Below, one piece after another: positions 1 to 10,659 of a stretch of DNA of 64,000 bases. The notes beneath the pieces are model-generated. The model saw nothing but the letters and a program-made list of their open reading frames with translations. It was not told the origin of the DNA and ran no database searches. A program made the translations under genes and the position numbers. The DNA is from Pratylenchus scribneri (lineage: Eukaryota > Nematoda > Chromadorea > Rhabditida > Pratylenchidae). The stretch covers positions 372,001 through 436,000 of the forward strand of contig JAQSEB010000009.1 in NCBI GenBank assembly GCA_030063045.1, given 5' to 3'. Numbering within the stretch: position 1 is the first letter of the stretch; every line of letters begins with the position of its first letter.

Positions 1-279
1 TGCAATCAAAATCTCTACAAATTTATAGTAGGAATAGGAATAGAAAAACAATTACCGGTGCCTGATGTTGAGATGCAGCAATTTCCAGATTTGCAATTAT
101 AATTTATTGTTGAGGGGCAGTCCAAAACGGTGTTAATAAAAATGATATTTTGAGCAGTTCCTATACATACCTTTAGTGATGCGGCAACGTTGACCGTCCA
201 CTCGCATAAAATGCTGTTGAATCAACAAAATGGTCAACACGAGAAATAACATTGGGAAGGCATTTTTGTTGGCAGCCAT
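1..279 (-). pseudogene. U1: secreted cysteine-rich peptide gene, acceptor lost, 3' end outside window
   Basis: Exon 1 (279-171) starts at the ATG of MAANKNAFPM and encodes a hydrophobic signal peptide ending near VDGQ, then a donor GTATGT at 170. It is 109 nt (phase 1), the same length as exon 1 of the gene at 14307. Exon 2 (about 121-56) encodes a Cys-rich segment with the SGNCC core, followed by a donor GTAATT at 55. Aligned with the two related 3-exon genes (14307, 26399), the short first intron should end in AG, but 123-122 reads GG on the minus strand. No other AG lies near, and unspliced reading stops at 133-135. Further exons lie beyond base 1. Either a broken gene or one with a non-canonical acceptor. 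Confidence 0.6.
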
Positions 280-369
280 TTTATTTGGCGAATATTTTAG
301 AGAAGGAAAAATGTGAGTAATTTTGATAAATTGTATATGATGCAAAATGATGTTTTTGTGATTTTCAAC

Positions 370-382
370 GGGCTTAAAAGGC
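370..382 (-). promoter_or_regulatory. TATA-type core promoter of U1
   Basis: Minus strand reads GCCTTTTAAGCCC, a variant of the GGCCTTTATAAGCCC core shared by the other family members, about 90 bp upstream of the ATG. Confidence 0.5.
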
Positions 383-1300
383 TCCCAAATGGGACAGAGT
401 GTCTGTACAAACAAAAATTTTTCAATTCCGTGGGCCATAAGTGCGAACAATTTTGCTTAATTACCCATAAAACTTTATAGAATGATCAAAATTATCCATA
501 CAAAATTCAAACAATCCTTTTCTTTTACCAGAAACCAGATAGATTAATTTAATTCCATCCAAATAAAAATTATCCATCCAAATATGCGGGCCAAAAATCC
601 GAATAATTTTCCATCCAAATCACATGTTTAACCCTTCCGGATGTTTTATTCTTAAATTGTACGAGTGATCATTTTTTCTTCATTCTCTAAAATTTAATTC
701 TCTTTCAAATTTGTGCTGGATAAATTTTCGTTTTCCCGCAGAAGATACCTTTTTAAAATAACATTATAAATAATACTATTATTATGGTGAAAACCGATTG
801 GAAAATTAATTTGATAAACTTAAAAGGACTCTTTTTAGCCAACAATTCTGATGATTATAGTTGTCTTTTAAATTTTATGAAAGAAGATCTCACACAGATG
901 TGCATTGTTACCTGCTGGGTGGGATGATACCAATTCCTCTTGATTTATCCTACCTAGATCTAATCCAATTCCATCTATAGGGGGCTGGGATCTTTCACTT
1001 TATCGCTTTATCCTAATTGACCCAAAAATAGGAACAAAAAGTAACGAAAAAGAATTTTTAATGGAATGGAAATTTTTAAGATTAATTTTAATTTTCTAAC
1101 AATTAAGTAAATAAATTTATTAAAATTATGCGATTTTAAATATAATAAGCAATTTTTATTATATTCGATGAAAATAGACAAAAAATAGCTACTCAAAATT
1201 TTTTAAATATTAAAAATAATATAATATTCAAATTAAATTTATATTTCGTCCCTATCTTTTTTCCATTTTCGCATTAATTCGTTAATAAAAATATTTTTGA
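383..1300. other. Intergenic: U1 upstream block and 3' flank of GTP cyclohydrolase gene
   Basis: Bases 383-600 hold the conserved upstream block of the secreted-peptide family (minus orientation), including pieces like CCATCCAAAT and ATGATCAAAATTATCCAT. Bases 600-1015 show nothing recognisable. Bases about 1020-1300 are duplicated at 55630-55910. Confidence 0.5.
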
Positions 1301-3669
1301 TTATTTCTTAATCAATGTTAGAAATTCCTCTCGCGTTTTCGGATCGTCACTGAAATATTTAAATATTAATTTTTATATTATGAAAAAATATAAATTTAAA
1401 AGTGTAATTTATTAATTCAAGCAATAATCGTAAAATAGGAATTTTTGAGAATTTTTCCAAAAAATTTTTATGCTATTTGGCCTCATTTTTCTCTCAAATT
1501 TTCAATTATTTTTAAGCCTCATTAAAATTAATATAATAAATTATTTATTATTATTAATTAATATTTATACGTACCGGAATTCGCCCAACATGCACGAAGT
1601 CGTTGTGGTTGCATGAATTTTTTGCACACCTCGCATAACCATACACATATGACTGAAATTAAACAATTTAATATTTGATAATAATAGTTATTTTTATTTT
1701 ACCTGGCTTCAATAACGACCCCAACGCCGGTTGGTTGTACAGCCTGGAAAATTGCTACGGCAATTTGCTTTGTTAGACGCTCCTGACCTACAAAAAAATC
1801 AATTTTAAATAATTTTGGTCACAAGTTTGATCGAATGTAAAGGATCATTTTTATAAATTTTTTTTTTTAAAATAATTTGATTTGCAAGTAATATTCTTGG
1901 TTTTAAAAATATAAAATTAATAAAAAAATTTTTAAATAATATATATAAATGAATCATATTTAAAGAAGCCATTTATTTAATTTGTAATATCCAAAAATGG
2001 GAAATTATGAAGCCTTTGGAATATAAGTCTACAATTAAGATTTATAAAGTCATTTAAAAGTGTTCCATTTAATTTTTTTTTAATTTAAAATTATAAAATT
2101 AATAGTAAATATAAATACCTTGTAATCGTCGACTGAACATTTCGACAATTCGGGCCATTTTGCTAAGGCCCAGCACTTTTTTATTGGGTAAATAGCCAAT
2201 ATGGACACGGCCCAAAAATGGGACCAAATGATGCTCACAAAGAGAGAACATCTCAATGTCACGGACAATCACCTTTTTAAAGAAGAAAAATTTAGAAAAT
2301 TTTTAATATTCGATTCTAGCCATTTCGGTCTCCTTGAAATTTGTACTCCCGAATTTAATTAAATAATTCGGTTTTTATAATCAATGATAGTATTAAATTT
2401 TGACTTATTTGTAATCATTTAATTTGCCAGAATTAATAGATTTGATTGGCCATTAACAAAAAATTATGATCAAAAGCAGTAAAATGGGCTTAATTTGAAA
2501 CTTTATATTATTTTGGTAAAACTTTTGGTCAATAAATTTGATCAAATATTTTGGAATGCTCTATAAAAAAAGCTTATTAGCTAAATGTTATGGAAGTTTA
2601 ATTAGTAAATCGAAAAAATGATGAGATATTAGTCAAAAATGTGGCAGATTTGGATTAAAATATAAGTTAATAATTTACCATCTCATCAGTGTCTTCATCA
2701 AAAACAGCTTCATTTAGCACATCTTTATAATAATTATTGTAAATTTTAAATGAAAAATTTTTTCCAAATTTGTACCGTCAAAATTTTCCTCATATCCCTT
2801 TGTGAAATCCAACAATGCTTTGGCGGCGCGCATTGGCGTTTTGAGAAGGCCTTGCCGATTGACATCCTCACCAACATGGCTGATTATGCTCTCATAGGCT
2901 TTGATCTTTTAATAAATTTTTTCAATAATCAAAATATATCAATAAACCATTTCTCTCAATTGCGGTGATCGATCCAGTTGGTTTTTTTGAATGATTGTCA
3001 ATTCCAATGAAAATGGGGAAGGGACCTTAAATAATTAATTATTTAATTCACATCCCCTTCAAAATTTGGTCTATGAATTAAATTTCACCTTCAATTCAAT
3101 TCGCTCCTCGGATTCGGTGGTCAAGGGCGTGCCAATAGCATTTTCTTCTTCGACCGCAACTTTTTTAGCCACCTTATTTCCAAAATTCGATTCGGAATTG
3201 TTTGGCCTTAAGTGATCCACCATCCCAGTTGCAGTGTTCACCGAATTTGAGAGGGACAAATCGCCTTCCGAAACGGTTCCCGGATAACTGGTCAGTGAAG
3301 AAAGCTGGTCAGTGAGGAAAAATGGTCCGTGGAAGACTGGTCAGTACGGAAAGCTGGTCAGTGGGGAAAACTGGTCACTACGGTAAACTGGTCAGTGGAA
3401 AAGTGGTCAGTAAAGAAATGAGTCTAAAAATGCTCTAACTTGTATATTTTCGAGCCATTTAGGAAATTAAGGTTTGATTCATGCATAGCTCTTCGAATTG
3501 CATCGATTTAAGCATAATACTTACCGTTTGTCTACCGAAAAAAGAAATTACCCCCTGACCACTTTTCCACTGACCAGTTTACCGTACTGACCATTTTTCC
3601 TCACTGACCAGTTTTCCGAACACGTTCCGAAACACTCAAATTGTCGGAAAATCCGCTGCTGTTGCTCAT
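1301..3669 (-). CDS. cat-4: GTP cyclohydrolase I (eight exons, MITE inserted in exon 1)
   Basis: First enzyme of tetrahydrobiopterin synthesis, converting GTP to dihydroneopterin triphosphate; in nematodes it supports dopamine and serotonin synthesis (family knowledge). Exons on the minus strand: 1 at 3669-3089 (interrupted), 2 3025-2948, 3 2905-2776, 4 2722-2679, 5 2272-2119, 6 1787-1703, 7 1652-1575, 8 1349-1301. All have GT-AG borders and consistent phases. Hallmarks seen: [71 protein letters not shown]. The zinc ligands are the Cys and second His of CEHH and the Cys of HMCMVM. Removing the insert and one target-site copy leaves an intact frame of about 279 codons. With the insert, the first ATG runs into TGA just inside the element; an internal ATG at 3223 could still start a protein with the whole catalytic domain, since the N-terminus is variable in this family. 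Confidence 0.9.
3275..3624. mobile_element. 350-bp Mutator-like MITE with 9-bp target-site duplication
   Basis: Imperfect terminal inverted repeats share CGGAWAACTGGTCAGTG, followed by many copies of ACTGGTCAGT in both arms. It is flanked by exact 9-bp direct repeats TTCCGAAAC at 3266-3274 and 3625-3633. A 9-bp duplication fits Mutator-type (MULE) non-autonomous elements; no transposase is present. It interrupts exon 1 of the cyclohydrolase gene. Confidence 0.85.
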
Positions 3670-4781
3670 TTTATTTATAGAATTTTTTTTTAATTTTTAT
3701 AAGTTATTGCTAAATTTAGAAAAAATTTTATAATAATGAGACGGGAATAGGGTAGATCGCAGCCATATAAAACCCATTCCATGATATTTTTATAAATTTA
3801 AGTTTAAACCATTATATTCTATTAGGCCAAACCCCTGAGCGCACTATTTTCAGGCCATGCGAATTAAAAATGGTTAAAACATATCCAAAAATATTTTCAT
3901 TAAGTTTGTTCATCAAAAAAATATTTCACATTGATGGGGTTCGAATCAACGAGCTCGTCCGACTTTAATCACTCTTCCCAAATTGGCAATGAAGGAAAAA
4001 ATTGCCGAGTTACTAATTTTTGCCGGCTTTCACAGCCCCGGATTTTGAGTATAGGTCACACAAACTGTATAACATTGTGTAGCTAATAAGACTCAAATTT
4101 ATCCCTTTCTCTCCGGGCCTAAAATCGAAAAAGCAAAGGGAAAAAATTTTTCATTACACAAACTGAAAAAAAATTCAATTATTTAATCGGTTTTTGGCTT
4201 ATAACTCAAATCTAAAAGTCATTTTAAAAAAAGTTGAAGTTTTCTGGTATGTCCCATCACTATGAGAAACTTTTAAAAATGAATCTCGAAAATTGAATGG
4301 ATAGATTTTTACAATCATTTTATTAGAAAATGTGGAATATGATTAAATGGATGGGATGGAAATGATGGATTTGAGTGATTTTCCAATGGGATTTTATAAA
4401 GGCCTCAAATTGGGCACATTTTCCTTTATATTAATATAAAAAATTATCCAAATCCATTGACCCAAATGCGATGAATTTGTTTTCCTCTTTTGGTATCAAA
4501 ATTCAACGAAAAATTATCCCCAAAATTGCTAATATTTTCCTAGATCACCCGTATAACATGACAATAGCGATCAAAAATTATCTATATAAAATTTAAATCC
4601 CATGCCTTTTCGCCGAAGAGACCAAACTTCATTCATTCCATCCAATTCCCAATTTTCTGATGAACTAGGAAACAAAGATTAATCCGAATTTTTTGGCCCC
4701 AGGTTTTGGATAATTTTGTTATTTAATAATAGAGGAAAATTTGCCCAAATTGAGTGTTACTATATGAAATTTAATCCGGGT
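3670..4781. other. Intergenic, no gene recognised
   Basis: AT-rich. From about 4320 to 4720 there are upstream-block fragments of the secreted-peptide family (minus orientation), including TTTTATAAAGGCCTC near 4391, but no signal-peptide exon follows. This looks like an orphan promoter remnant. Confidence 0.4.
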
Positions 4782-5578
4782 AAAATTGGTTTATACGGTC
4801 CAAGCTCTAAATCATGCAAATTGTATACCATTCGACGCGTCTTAACGAGCTGAGTCCGAATCTGCAAAAATTTTTACCCGGCAAGCACTTTTGGCCAAGT
4901 TATGGCCATTAAAAAGTCATTTACCTATAAAAGTGAAGGGTCCCCCCTATGGGTCAAAAATTTTGAAAATTTCTTTTCGGACAAATTATACCTCAATCGA
5001 CGCGTCTCGATGAGCAGAGTCCGAATCTGTGATTGCTTTCGCCTAAAACTCTAAAATAAAAAAGTTATGGCCATTATTGTCTCGCTGGGATGTGTTGGAA
5101 CTGCGGAGGTAATGTAATAAGGGACTCCGGAGTGGCGTAGCCGTAGCGACGACCCGGACCGCGGAGCGGTCCGGCGGCGAGCTTAGCGAGCGCTAGCGAG
5201 CTAAGTGAGCCGTGAGGAGCGAAGGCGGAGCACACGTAGGAGTCCCTTCTGAAATGCCCACCGGAGCAGTTCCAATCCGTTTTTCCTTTGCGCGACTGTA
5301 ACTTTTTTGTATGTGAGTTATATGTAAAAATAATGCCAGAATCGTGTTATGCTCATCGAGACGCGTCGATTGATATATAATATGTCGATACAAAAATTTT
5401 GAACTTTTTCGACCCAAAGGGGGGACCCTTCACTTTTTCGATTTTCGAGTGGCCATAACTTGGCCAAAAGTGCTTGCCGGGTAAAAATTTTTGCAGATTC
5501 GGACTCAGCTCGTCAAGACGCGTCGAATTTTATATCATTCTTATGATTTAGAGCTTGGACCGTATGAACCAATTTTTC
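4782..5578. mobile_element. Fold-back element 1 (long inverted repeat with GC-rich core)
   Basis: Arms of about 290 bp at 4782-5070 and 5285-5578 are inverted copies; compare GGTCCAAGCTCTAAATCATG with CATGATTTAGAGCTTGGACC apart from a few changes. Each arm carries two copies of the motif TCGACGCGTCTCGATGAGC. The central 5085-5275 is GC-rich with nested palindromes (GGACTCC/GGAGTCC, CCGGACCGCGGAGCGGTCCGG). No coding capacity. Confidence 0.8.
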
Positions 5579-5771
5579 CTTTAATCCGTTTTTCGGTGTC
5601 ATAGGATCGGCCTTGTGACCGAACCAAAAACCGATTGTAGTAAAAATCACCAAAATATTGCCCTTCCAAAGCCCAAGTTCGCAATTTTTATTTTACATAT
5701 TTCACTCGATAAGAAAATGGAATATTTTTGAAAATGTTTTGAAATTAGATTTTAATTTTCATATTGTCAAC

Positions 5772-7009
5772 CAGTGTTGCCGCGAGTCGCCAAAAAGTTC
5801 GAGTCGAGTTTCGAGTTCGAGTCGGCCAAAATTTTTCGAGTCGAGTTTCGAGTTTCGAGTCGCCAAAAACCTCGAGTTTCGGGTTTCGAGTTTCGAGTCT
5901 CGAGTCAAATTCAAAAAAAATTAATTTCACATAGAAAAATTTTTTTATCCAAATTTAAAGAAGAAAATGGAATTAAAATTTACTTTCATAAATCAAAAAA
6001 TAAATAATAGCAGAAAAATATTGAGATTAAATAAATAGTTAATATTCGAAATTTGTTAATGGAAGATTTTCATGGATGAAAAGTAACTTCTCCAAATTTT
6101 CTGCACTTAAACGATTTCTCAAATCATTCATAATTGCACCGGCCGTCGAAAAAAGCCGTTCTGATTCCTGCGAAACTACAGGCGCACAATTAAATTGTCT
6201 TAATTAATGTTAAAAATATTTAATTTTATAATAATAATAACCTGAATAATTTGCACAATCTTGGCCATTGTTCAGCTTTTTGCGTCCAATATTTGAAGCA
6301 ATCTTTTTTCTGCAATGGTTCCAACAAATAAGCATCAATTTCCTGCTTAATCAACACGACTTCGTTTTATTCCGAGATCAACTAAACCTGAAAAATGATA
6401 TCAAAATTACAAATTTAATTATTTGAACCGGTTGAAGTTGATTCTGAATTGGCCGGATAATTTGAAGTAGTGAAATTTGTAATTTTTGGCATTGTTGAGA
6501 GTGCTTTTTCTGCCAATTGCCTCTTTTTTTCCTTTGCTTTTACATATTGAGCATAAAATTCTTTATGATGATTTTTTAAATGTCGATTCATATTTGTTGT
6601 TGATTTAGTTTTTTCTCGTTTTTGATTCCATTCGCAATTTTTACATTTGACAAAATCGTTGGTCAATTCAATAAAATAATGCCAAATCGAATCTTCTTCC
6701 GCCATTTTTACTATTCTGATAAAAAATTCATAATAATTCAGTATTAAAGTATAAATTTAATATGATTTATGACAAATAAAATGATAAATAAATAAAATTA
6801 AAAAAGAATTGACGATTTTATTTAAAATAAATAATAAAATAAGGAAAATCCGTTCGATAAAAATTAAAAATTTTTAAATTAAAAAGTGCCAAAAATTTCG
6901 AGTTTCGAATCGAGTCGATCGAAAATTTTTCGAGTCGAGTTTCGAGTTTCGAGTCGCCAAAAACCCCGAGTTTCGGGTTTCGAGTTTCGAGTAACTCGAG
7001 GCAACCCTG
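5772..7009. mobile_element. hAT-type element, internally deleted
   Basis: Ends CAGTGTTGCC and GGCAACCCTG are inverted, with perfect 8-bp direct repeats TTGTCAAC at 5764-5771 and 7010-7017, as expected for hAT transposons. Subterminal regions are filled with CGAGTTTCGAGT repeats. It carries N- and C-terminal pieces of a hAT transposase on the minus strand but no catalytic middle, so it is non-autonomous. Confidence 0.9.
6060..6705 (-). pseudogene. hAT transposase remnant (BED finger plus C-terminal dimerisation region)
   Basis: Minus-strand 6705-6415 encodes 96 residues with a BED-type zinc finger: WHYF near residue 10, then C-x2-C (FVKCKNCEW) and a terminal H-x3-H-type pair (HLKNHH). Further downstream 6400-6240 encodes an EIDAYL...WPRLCKLFR stretch, then a short intron, then 6205-6060 encodes the hAT hallmark SQESERLFSTAG and NRLSAENLEKLLF. 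The central RNase-H-like catalytic region is absent, so it cannot encode an active transposase. It lies wholly within the hAT element. Confidence 0.8.
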
Positions 7010-7017
7010 TTGTCAAC

Positions 7018-7649
7018 CCTTTTTTTGATCACTTCCACCAGCAAATTGCCGTAGTCAGAGTCAATCCAACATCAACAGCAACAATCTGAGTGATGGCCAA
7101 CAGCAGCAAATCTCTCCTATGACCCTTAAATATCCCTTTAGAATCGTCTCTTTTTTATTTTTTGTAAAAAATCAAAATTCAACGATTTCATCAAAAATTT
7201 GCACTTCTAACATTAATACTCAATGGCATAATATTAAGCAGAATTAATTCACTCTCTCCCATTAATTTAAAATCCGCCATTTTTTATCAAATAAATTTTG
7301 TAAAATAAATTTTCTTTTGCATGGTTAAATTTAACAAGCTATTCGATAAATTTTTACAAAACACATGAATTTTGATTGGATTTTAAGAATAAAAAATGGA
7401 AAAAATTGAAATTACATCGGAAAATTTTCTCGCATTTTTTATGAATGTTAATTATTAATTAAACTGTCTAATTAAATTAAAGCAAAAATATTAAAATATA
7501 ATTAATAAAAACAAATTTGCTCAAATAATATTTATCAAGGCAAGCTAGCATAATATCTCGTGATTGAATTTGGAAATTTTTTTCTAACCATATTTTATTA
7601 ACAAATTCAATCATCTTCATTGTTTCTTTTTCATCTACATTTTCATCGT
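7018..7649. other. Intergenic, no gene recognised
   Basis: AT-rich sequence. Only chance ORFs are present; the one at 7477-7659 on the minus strand is out of frame with the U2 cysteine exon. Confidence 0.4.
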
Positions 7650-8218
7650 TCAAGAGCATATATGTTCATAACAGATTCCAAGACAGCAATCGCCTTGTAC
7701 ATCGCATTCTAAAAATTCATATACAAATAAAAATATTTTTCTTTTTTAGATTTAATTTTAAAAACTAGAAATTTAAAAATATCCTGCCTAAATTCGGAAT
7801 ATATTTGTGTACATACTACATATCATTTTGCTCAATTACTCTTTTAGTTTTTTTTTTAATTTGATTAGTATTAAATTTTGCAATGAAATTGCATTAAATT
7901 TGGAGTGGAATTTTAAGTCACAAAAATCACAAAAAGTCTATTTTTTTGTGAAATTTAAATTTCAAAACATCAAAATAGACAATATTTGATTTTTTTTTAT
8001 TATATTTACAATTAAATTATCCCACAAAAAATGTCAAAATAGGTAAAATGTTTAATTGTGGAATGCTGTGCCCTAAAATAACACATACGATCGTTAATCC
8101 AACTGCTGCAAGCTTCCACCTGTACAACATTTTGTTGAATCAACAAAATGATGGTCATCAGCAAGAAAAAGAACAACATAGGGAATGCATTTTTGTTGAT
8201 CGAACGGAAGGCAGCCAT
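7650..8218 (-). CDS. U2: secreted knottin-like cysteine-rich peptide (62 aa)
   Basis: Two exons: 8218-8089 (130 nt, signal peptide, MAAFRSINKNAFPM start) and 7708-7650 (59 nt, stop TGA at 7650). The intron is 380 bp with donor GTATGT and acceptor TTTTTAG, phase 1. The mature part has the pattern C-x7-C-x5-CC-x3-C-x4-C, that of inhibitor-cystine-knot peptides. Start chosen because it matches the conserved signal exon of ten paralogues and lies about 95 bp from a TATA core. Function unknown; secretion is predicted from the hydrophobic FFFLLMTIILLI core. The fold is inferred from spacing only. Confidence 0.8.
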
Positions 8219-8312
8219 TTAATTTGGGGAATATTCAGACAGAGTAAAAGAAAATGTGGAATTTGGATAAATTGGATGGAATGGAAAATGATGGTTGGTG
8301 GGACATTCCAAT

Positions 8313-8326
8313 GGGCTTATAAAGGC
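8313..8326 (-). promoter_or_regulatory. TATA core promoter of U2
   Basis: Plus strand GGGCTTATAAAGGC, i.e. GCCTTTATAAGCCC on the minus strand, about 95 bp upstream of the ATG. Confidence 0.65.
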
Positions 8327-8390
8327 TGCAAAATTGGGCAAATTCATTTTGTATTAAGATAAATCCAAGGGCTCAAAATGCAAACAACTT

Positions 8391-8830
8391 TGTTTCCCTC
8401 TCATATGACATTGAAAGAATGATCAAAATTATCCATCCAAAATGTAAATTTCATGCGTTTGCCAGATATAAAGGGCAAATTTTCCTCTAACATTTTCAAA
8501 AATTATTCAAATAAGCGCACCAAAAAGCGAAAAACATTTCATTATTCTCTCATATGACCTTGTCATTATTATCTCATATAATGTTGGAAGAATGATCAAA
8601 ATTATCCATTCAAAATGCAAATTCCATGTTTTTGCCGGATTGAACTTGGGCAAATTTTCCTCACTCATCAAAACTAAAAAAATTATTAAAATCAGTGCAA
8701 CAAAAAGCGAACAACATTTCATAATTCACTCATATGACCTTCCTAGAATGATCAAAATTATCCATTCAAAATGTAAATTCTATGTTTTTGCCCAATTGTG
8801 CAAATTTTCCTAACTTAGTTTTAAAACTCA
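8391..8830. repeat. Three tandem copies of the family's distal upstream block
   Basis: Copies near 8394-8480, 8560-8660 and 8722-8815 share GAATGATCAAAATTATCCAT, then CAAAATG(C/T)AAATT and ATG...TTTGCC. In the minus orientation this is the block found upstream of the other secreted-peptide genes. Here it is reiterated upstream of U2. Confidence 0.75.
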
Positions 8831-9241
8831 GAAAATTATTCAAATTATTGGGCCAAACAACGAATAACGATTCATTATCCTTTCATATGACCTTGTCATT
8901 ATTCTCTTATATCAGCAACGCCAAGCGCCAGAAAATGAATTTATTCAGAAAATCAAATTTTTATAATTTGACTTTCTTCCATCATTTAAATTTTTTTTAT
9001 TCTATTTCTCTTATTACATTTTCCCATCAAGTATTAAAAAATTGTGGTGAAATTATTAATTAAATTGTCTAATTAAAATAAAATATTAAAAATATTTTAT
9101 GAGCGATTTTGCTAAAATAACATTTATCAAATCTTAGGCACAAATCAAATTTTTTGTGTTGATATTTTATCGATATGAAAATTTTTCTATCTAATTTTTT
9201 TTATTTTTTATTCATTTTCTTTCTTCATGAATGAAAATTGT
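8831..9241. other. Intergenic, no gene recognised
   Basis: AT-rich. The ORF 8782-9063 reads through repeat sequence and is not supported. Confidence 0.4.
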
Positions 9242-9804
9242 TCAAGGAAGACATACTTTGATAAAACAATTTTCATGGCAACAATCTCCATTCACATTGC
9301 ATGCTATTTTAAAAATTCAGCACGAATAAAGAGTATTTTTTTATCTAGGCCTCATTTTGAAAGTAAATAAGAGAATTAAAATTTCGCTTCTTTTTGGAAA
9401 ATATTTTTGTAGAACTTAGTTAATATTTTTAAGTTTTCTGATTTCGTTAATTACTTTTAAAATAAGGCATTGAATAGTGAATTATATTCCTAAAATATTT
9501 TTTAAATTTAGAATTGTTTTTAAAGATTTTGTTCGCAGAATAAAATTTTGACATATTCTCGTAAGGATTAAATAAATTGGCTATTATTAAATTATTTTCT
9601 TTCAATTAAAATCTCTTCAAATTAATGATTTGAAAGAGAAGAAACCACGATGTAATGCTATGCCCAAAAATTACACCCACTTTCGAAATCTTCTTTACAT
9701 CCGTCCACAAGCATAACATGTTGTTGAATCAAAAAAATTGTCAGCAAGATGACGAACAATGTTAGGAAGACATTTTTGTTGAATGAACGGAGAAAGTCAA
9801 CCAT
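9242..9804 (-). CDS. U3: secreted knottin-like cysteine-rich peptide (61 aa)
   Basis: Exon 1 9804-9681 (124 nt) encodes the signal peptide (MVDFLRSFNKNVF...LLTIFLIQQH) and the first Cys; donor GTGGGT. Exon 2 9303-9242 (62 nt, stop TGA 9244-9242) follows a TAG acceptor. Phases agree (1 then 2). Cysteine pattern C-x6-C-x5-CC-x3-C-x4-C, with the NGDCC core. The upstream ATG at 9858 is not conserved; the start at 9804 aligns with the paralogues. Confidence 0.8.
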
Positions 9805-9894
9805 TTTGTTCAGGGAATATTCAATATAGGAAGAAAATATGGAATTTGAATAAAGCAAATAAAATGGAATGATGGATTTGTGTTACCTTGAAAT

Positions 9895-9908
9895 GGGCTT
9901 ATAAAGAC
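9895..9908 (-). promoter_or_regulatory. TATA core promoter of U3
   Basis: Plus GGGCTTATAAAGAC, about 90 bp from the ATG, followed further upstream by the conserved block to about 10230 (ATCCAT, GGGCCCATGGATTT). Confidence 0.65.
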
Positions 9909-10453
9909 CCCCAAATGGGACAAATTTCTGTCCATATCAAAACAAAAAGGAATTATCCTAATCTTTCGTGCCAAAATGCAAACAATAACTTTGCTTCCTT
10001 GTTCTCCCACTTCGTATATCGTATCTTTGCAATCGTGGAAAATTGCTCAAAAATATCCATCCAAAATTTGAATCCCTTCATTTTCCAATTTCATTCCACC
10101 CAAATAAAAATTATCCACCTTTTAAATGCAAATCCCATGCCTTTTCTGTAGGATAGGCCTAATTTCATTCCATCCAATTCCCATTTTTCTGGTAAATAAG
10201 GAAGCAAAGTTGTTCGCATTTTGGGCCCATGGATTTTCCAAATCCGTCGACCAATTGCATTTTTTTCAAGTTAATAAAATAAAAAAAAAATCCAATTTTT
10301 TAAAATTTCTTTTTAGTTATTAATAAAAATTATTTAAAAAATATTTAAAGATATCTATCATTTTTGTTAGTTACAGGAAATTCTTTCCTTCTCATTCCAA
10401 CGGCACATGTCAATAAGCACAAACAATTTATTAGAGGAGAATGAGGGAAGGAA
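9909..10453. other. U3 upstream block, then sequence without recognised features
   Basis: 9909-10240 is the conserved family upstream block (minus orientation). 10240-10453 is AT-rich with no gene seen. Confidence 0.5.
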
Positions 10454-10659
10454 TACAGTAAATTTCCTATTAGTAACCCTCACTCTATTATAAATCCCCT
10501 CTTTATTTGTAACCCCCTATGGAAAAATTTATGTAAAACCAATTTAGAGGTGAAATTAAGCCGAAATAAGCATTTTTTGTTTCAAAAAATTCAGAAAAGT
10601 CATTCAGAAGGTCTCTGAAAATTAGTAACCCCGTAGTCACTAATAGGAAATGTACGGTA
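10454..10659. mobile_element. 206-bp MITE
   Basis: Terminal inverted repeats: left TACAGTAAATTTCCTATTAG, right end reverse-complements to TACCGTACATTTCCTATTAG (two mismatches). Length and TA-containing ends suggest a Stowaway or mariner-type MITE. No coding capacity. Confidence 0.7.

Noticed and set aside
2080..3259. Small minus-strand ORFs at 2080-2268 and 3071-3259 and the plus ORF 2750-2968 as separate genes
   Set aside because: They are parts, or wrong frames, of the cyclohydrolase exons.
3935..3990. tRNA candidate around GGGGTTCGAATC
   Set aside because: B-box-like sequence only; no acceptor stem or A box upstream.
4831..4860. Possible hammerhead ribozyme in the CGATGAG..GTCCGAA motif
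   Set aside because: The CUGAUGA core and GAAA are not both present and no helix II is formed; only a superficial resemblance.
8391..8830. CRISPR-like array
   Set aside because: Only three imperfect long repeats, AT-rich eukaryotic context, and they match the family promoter block.
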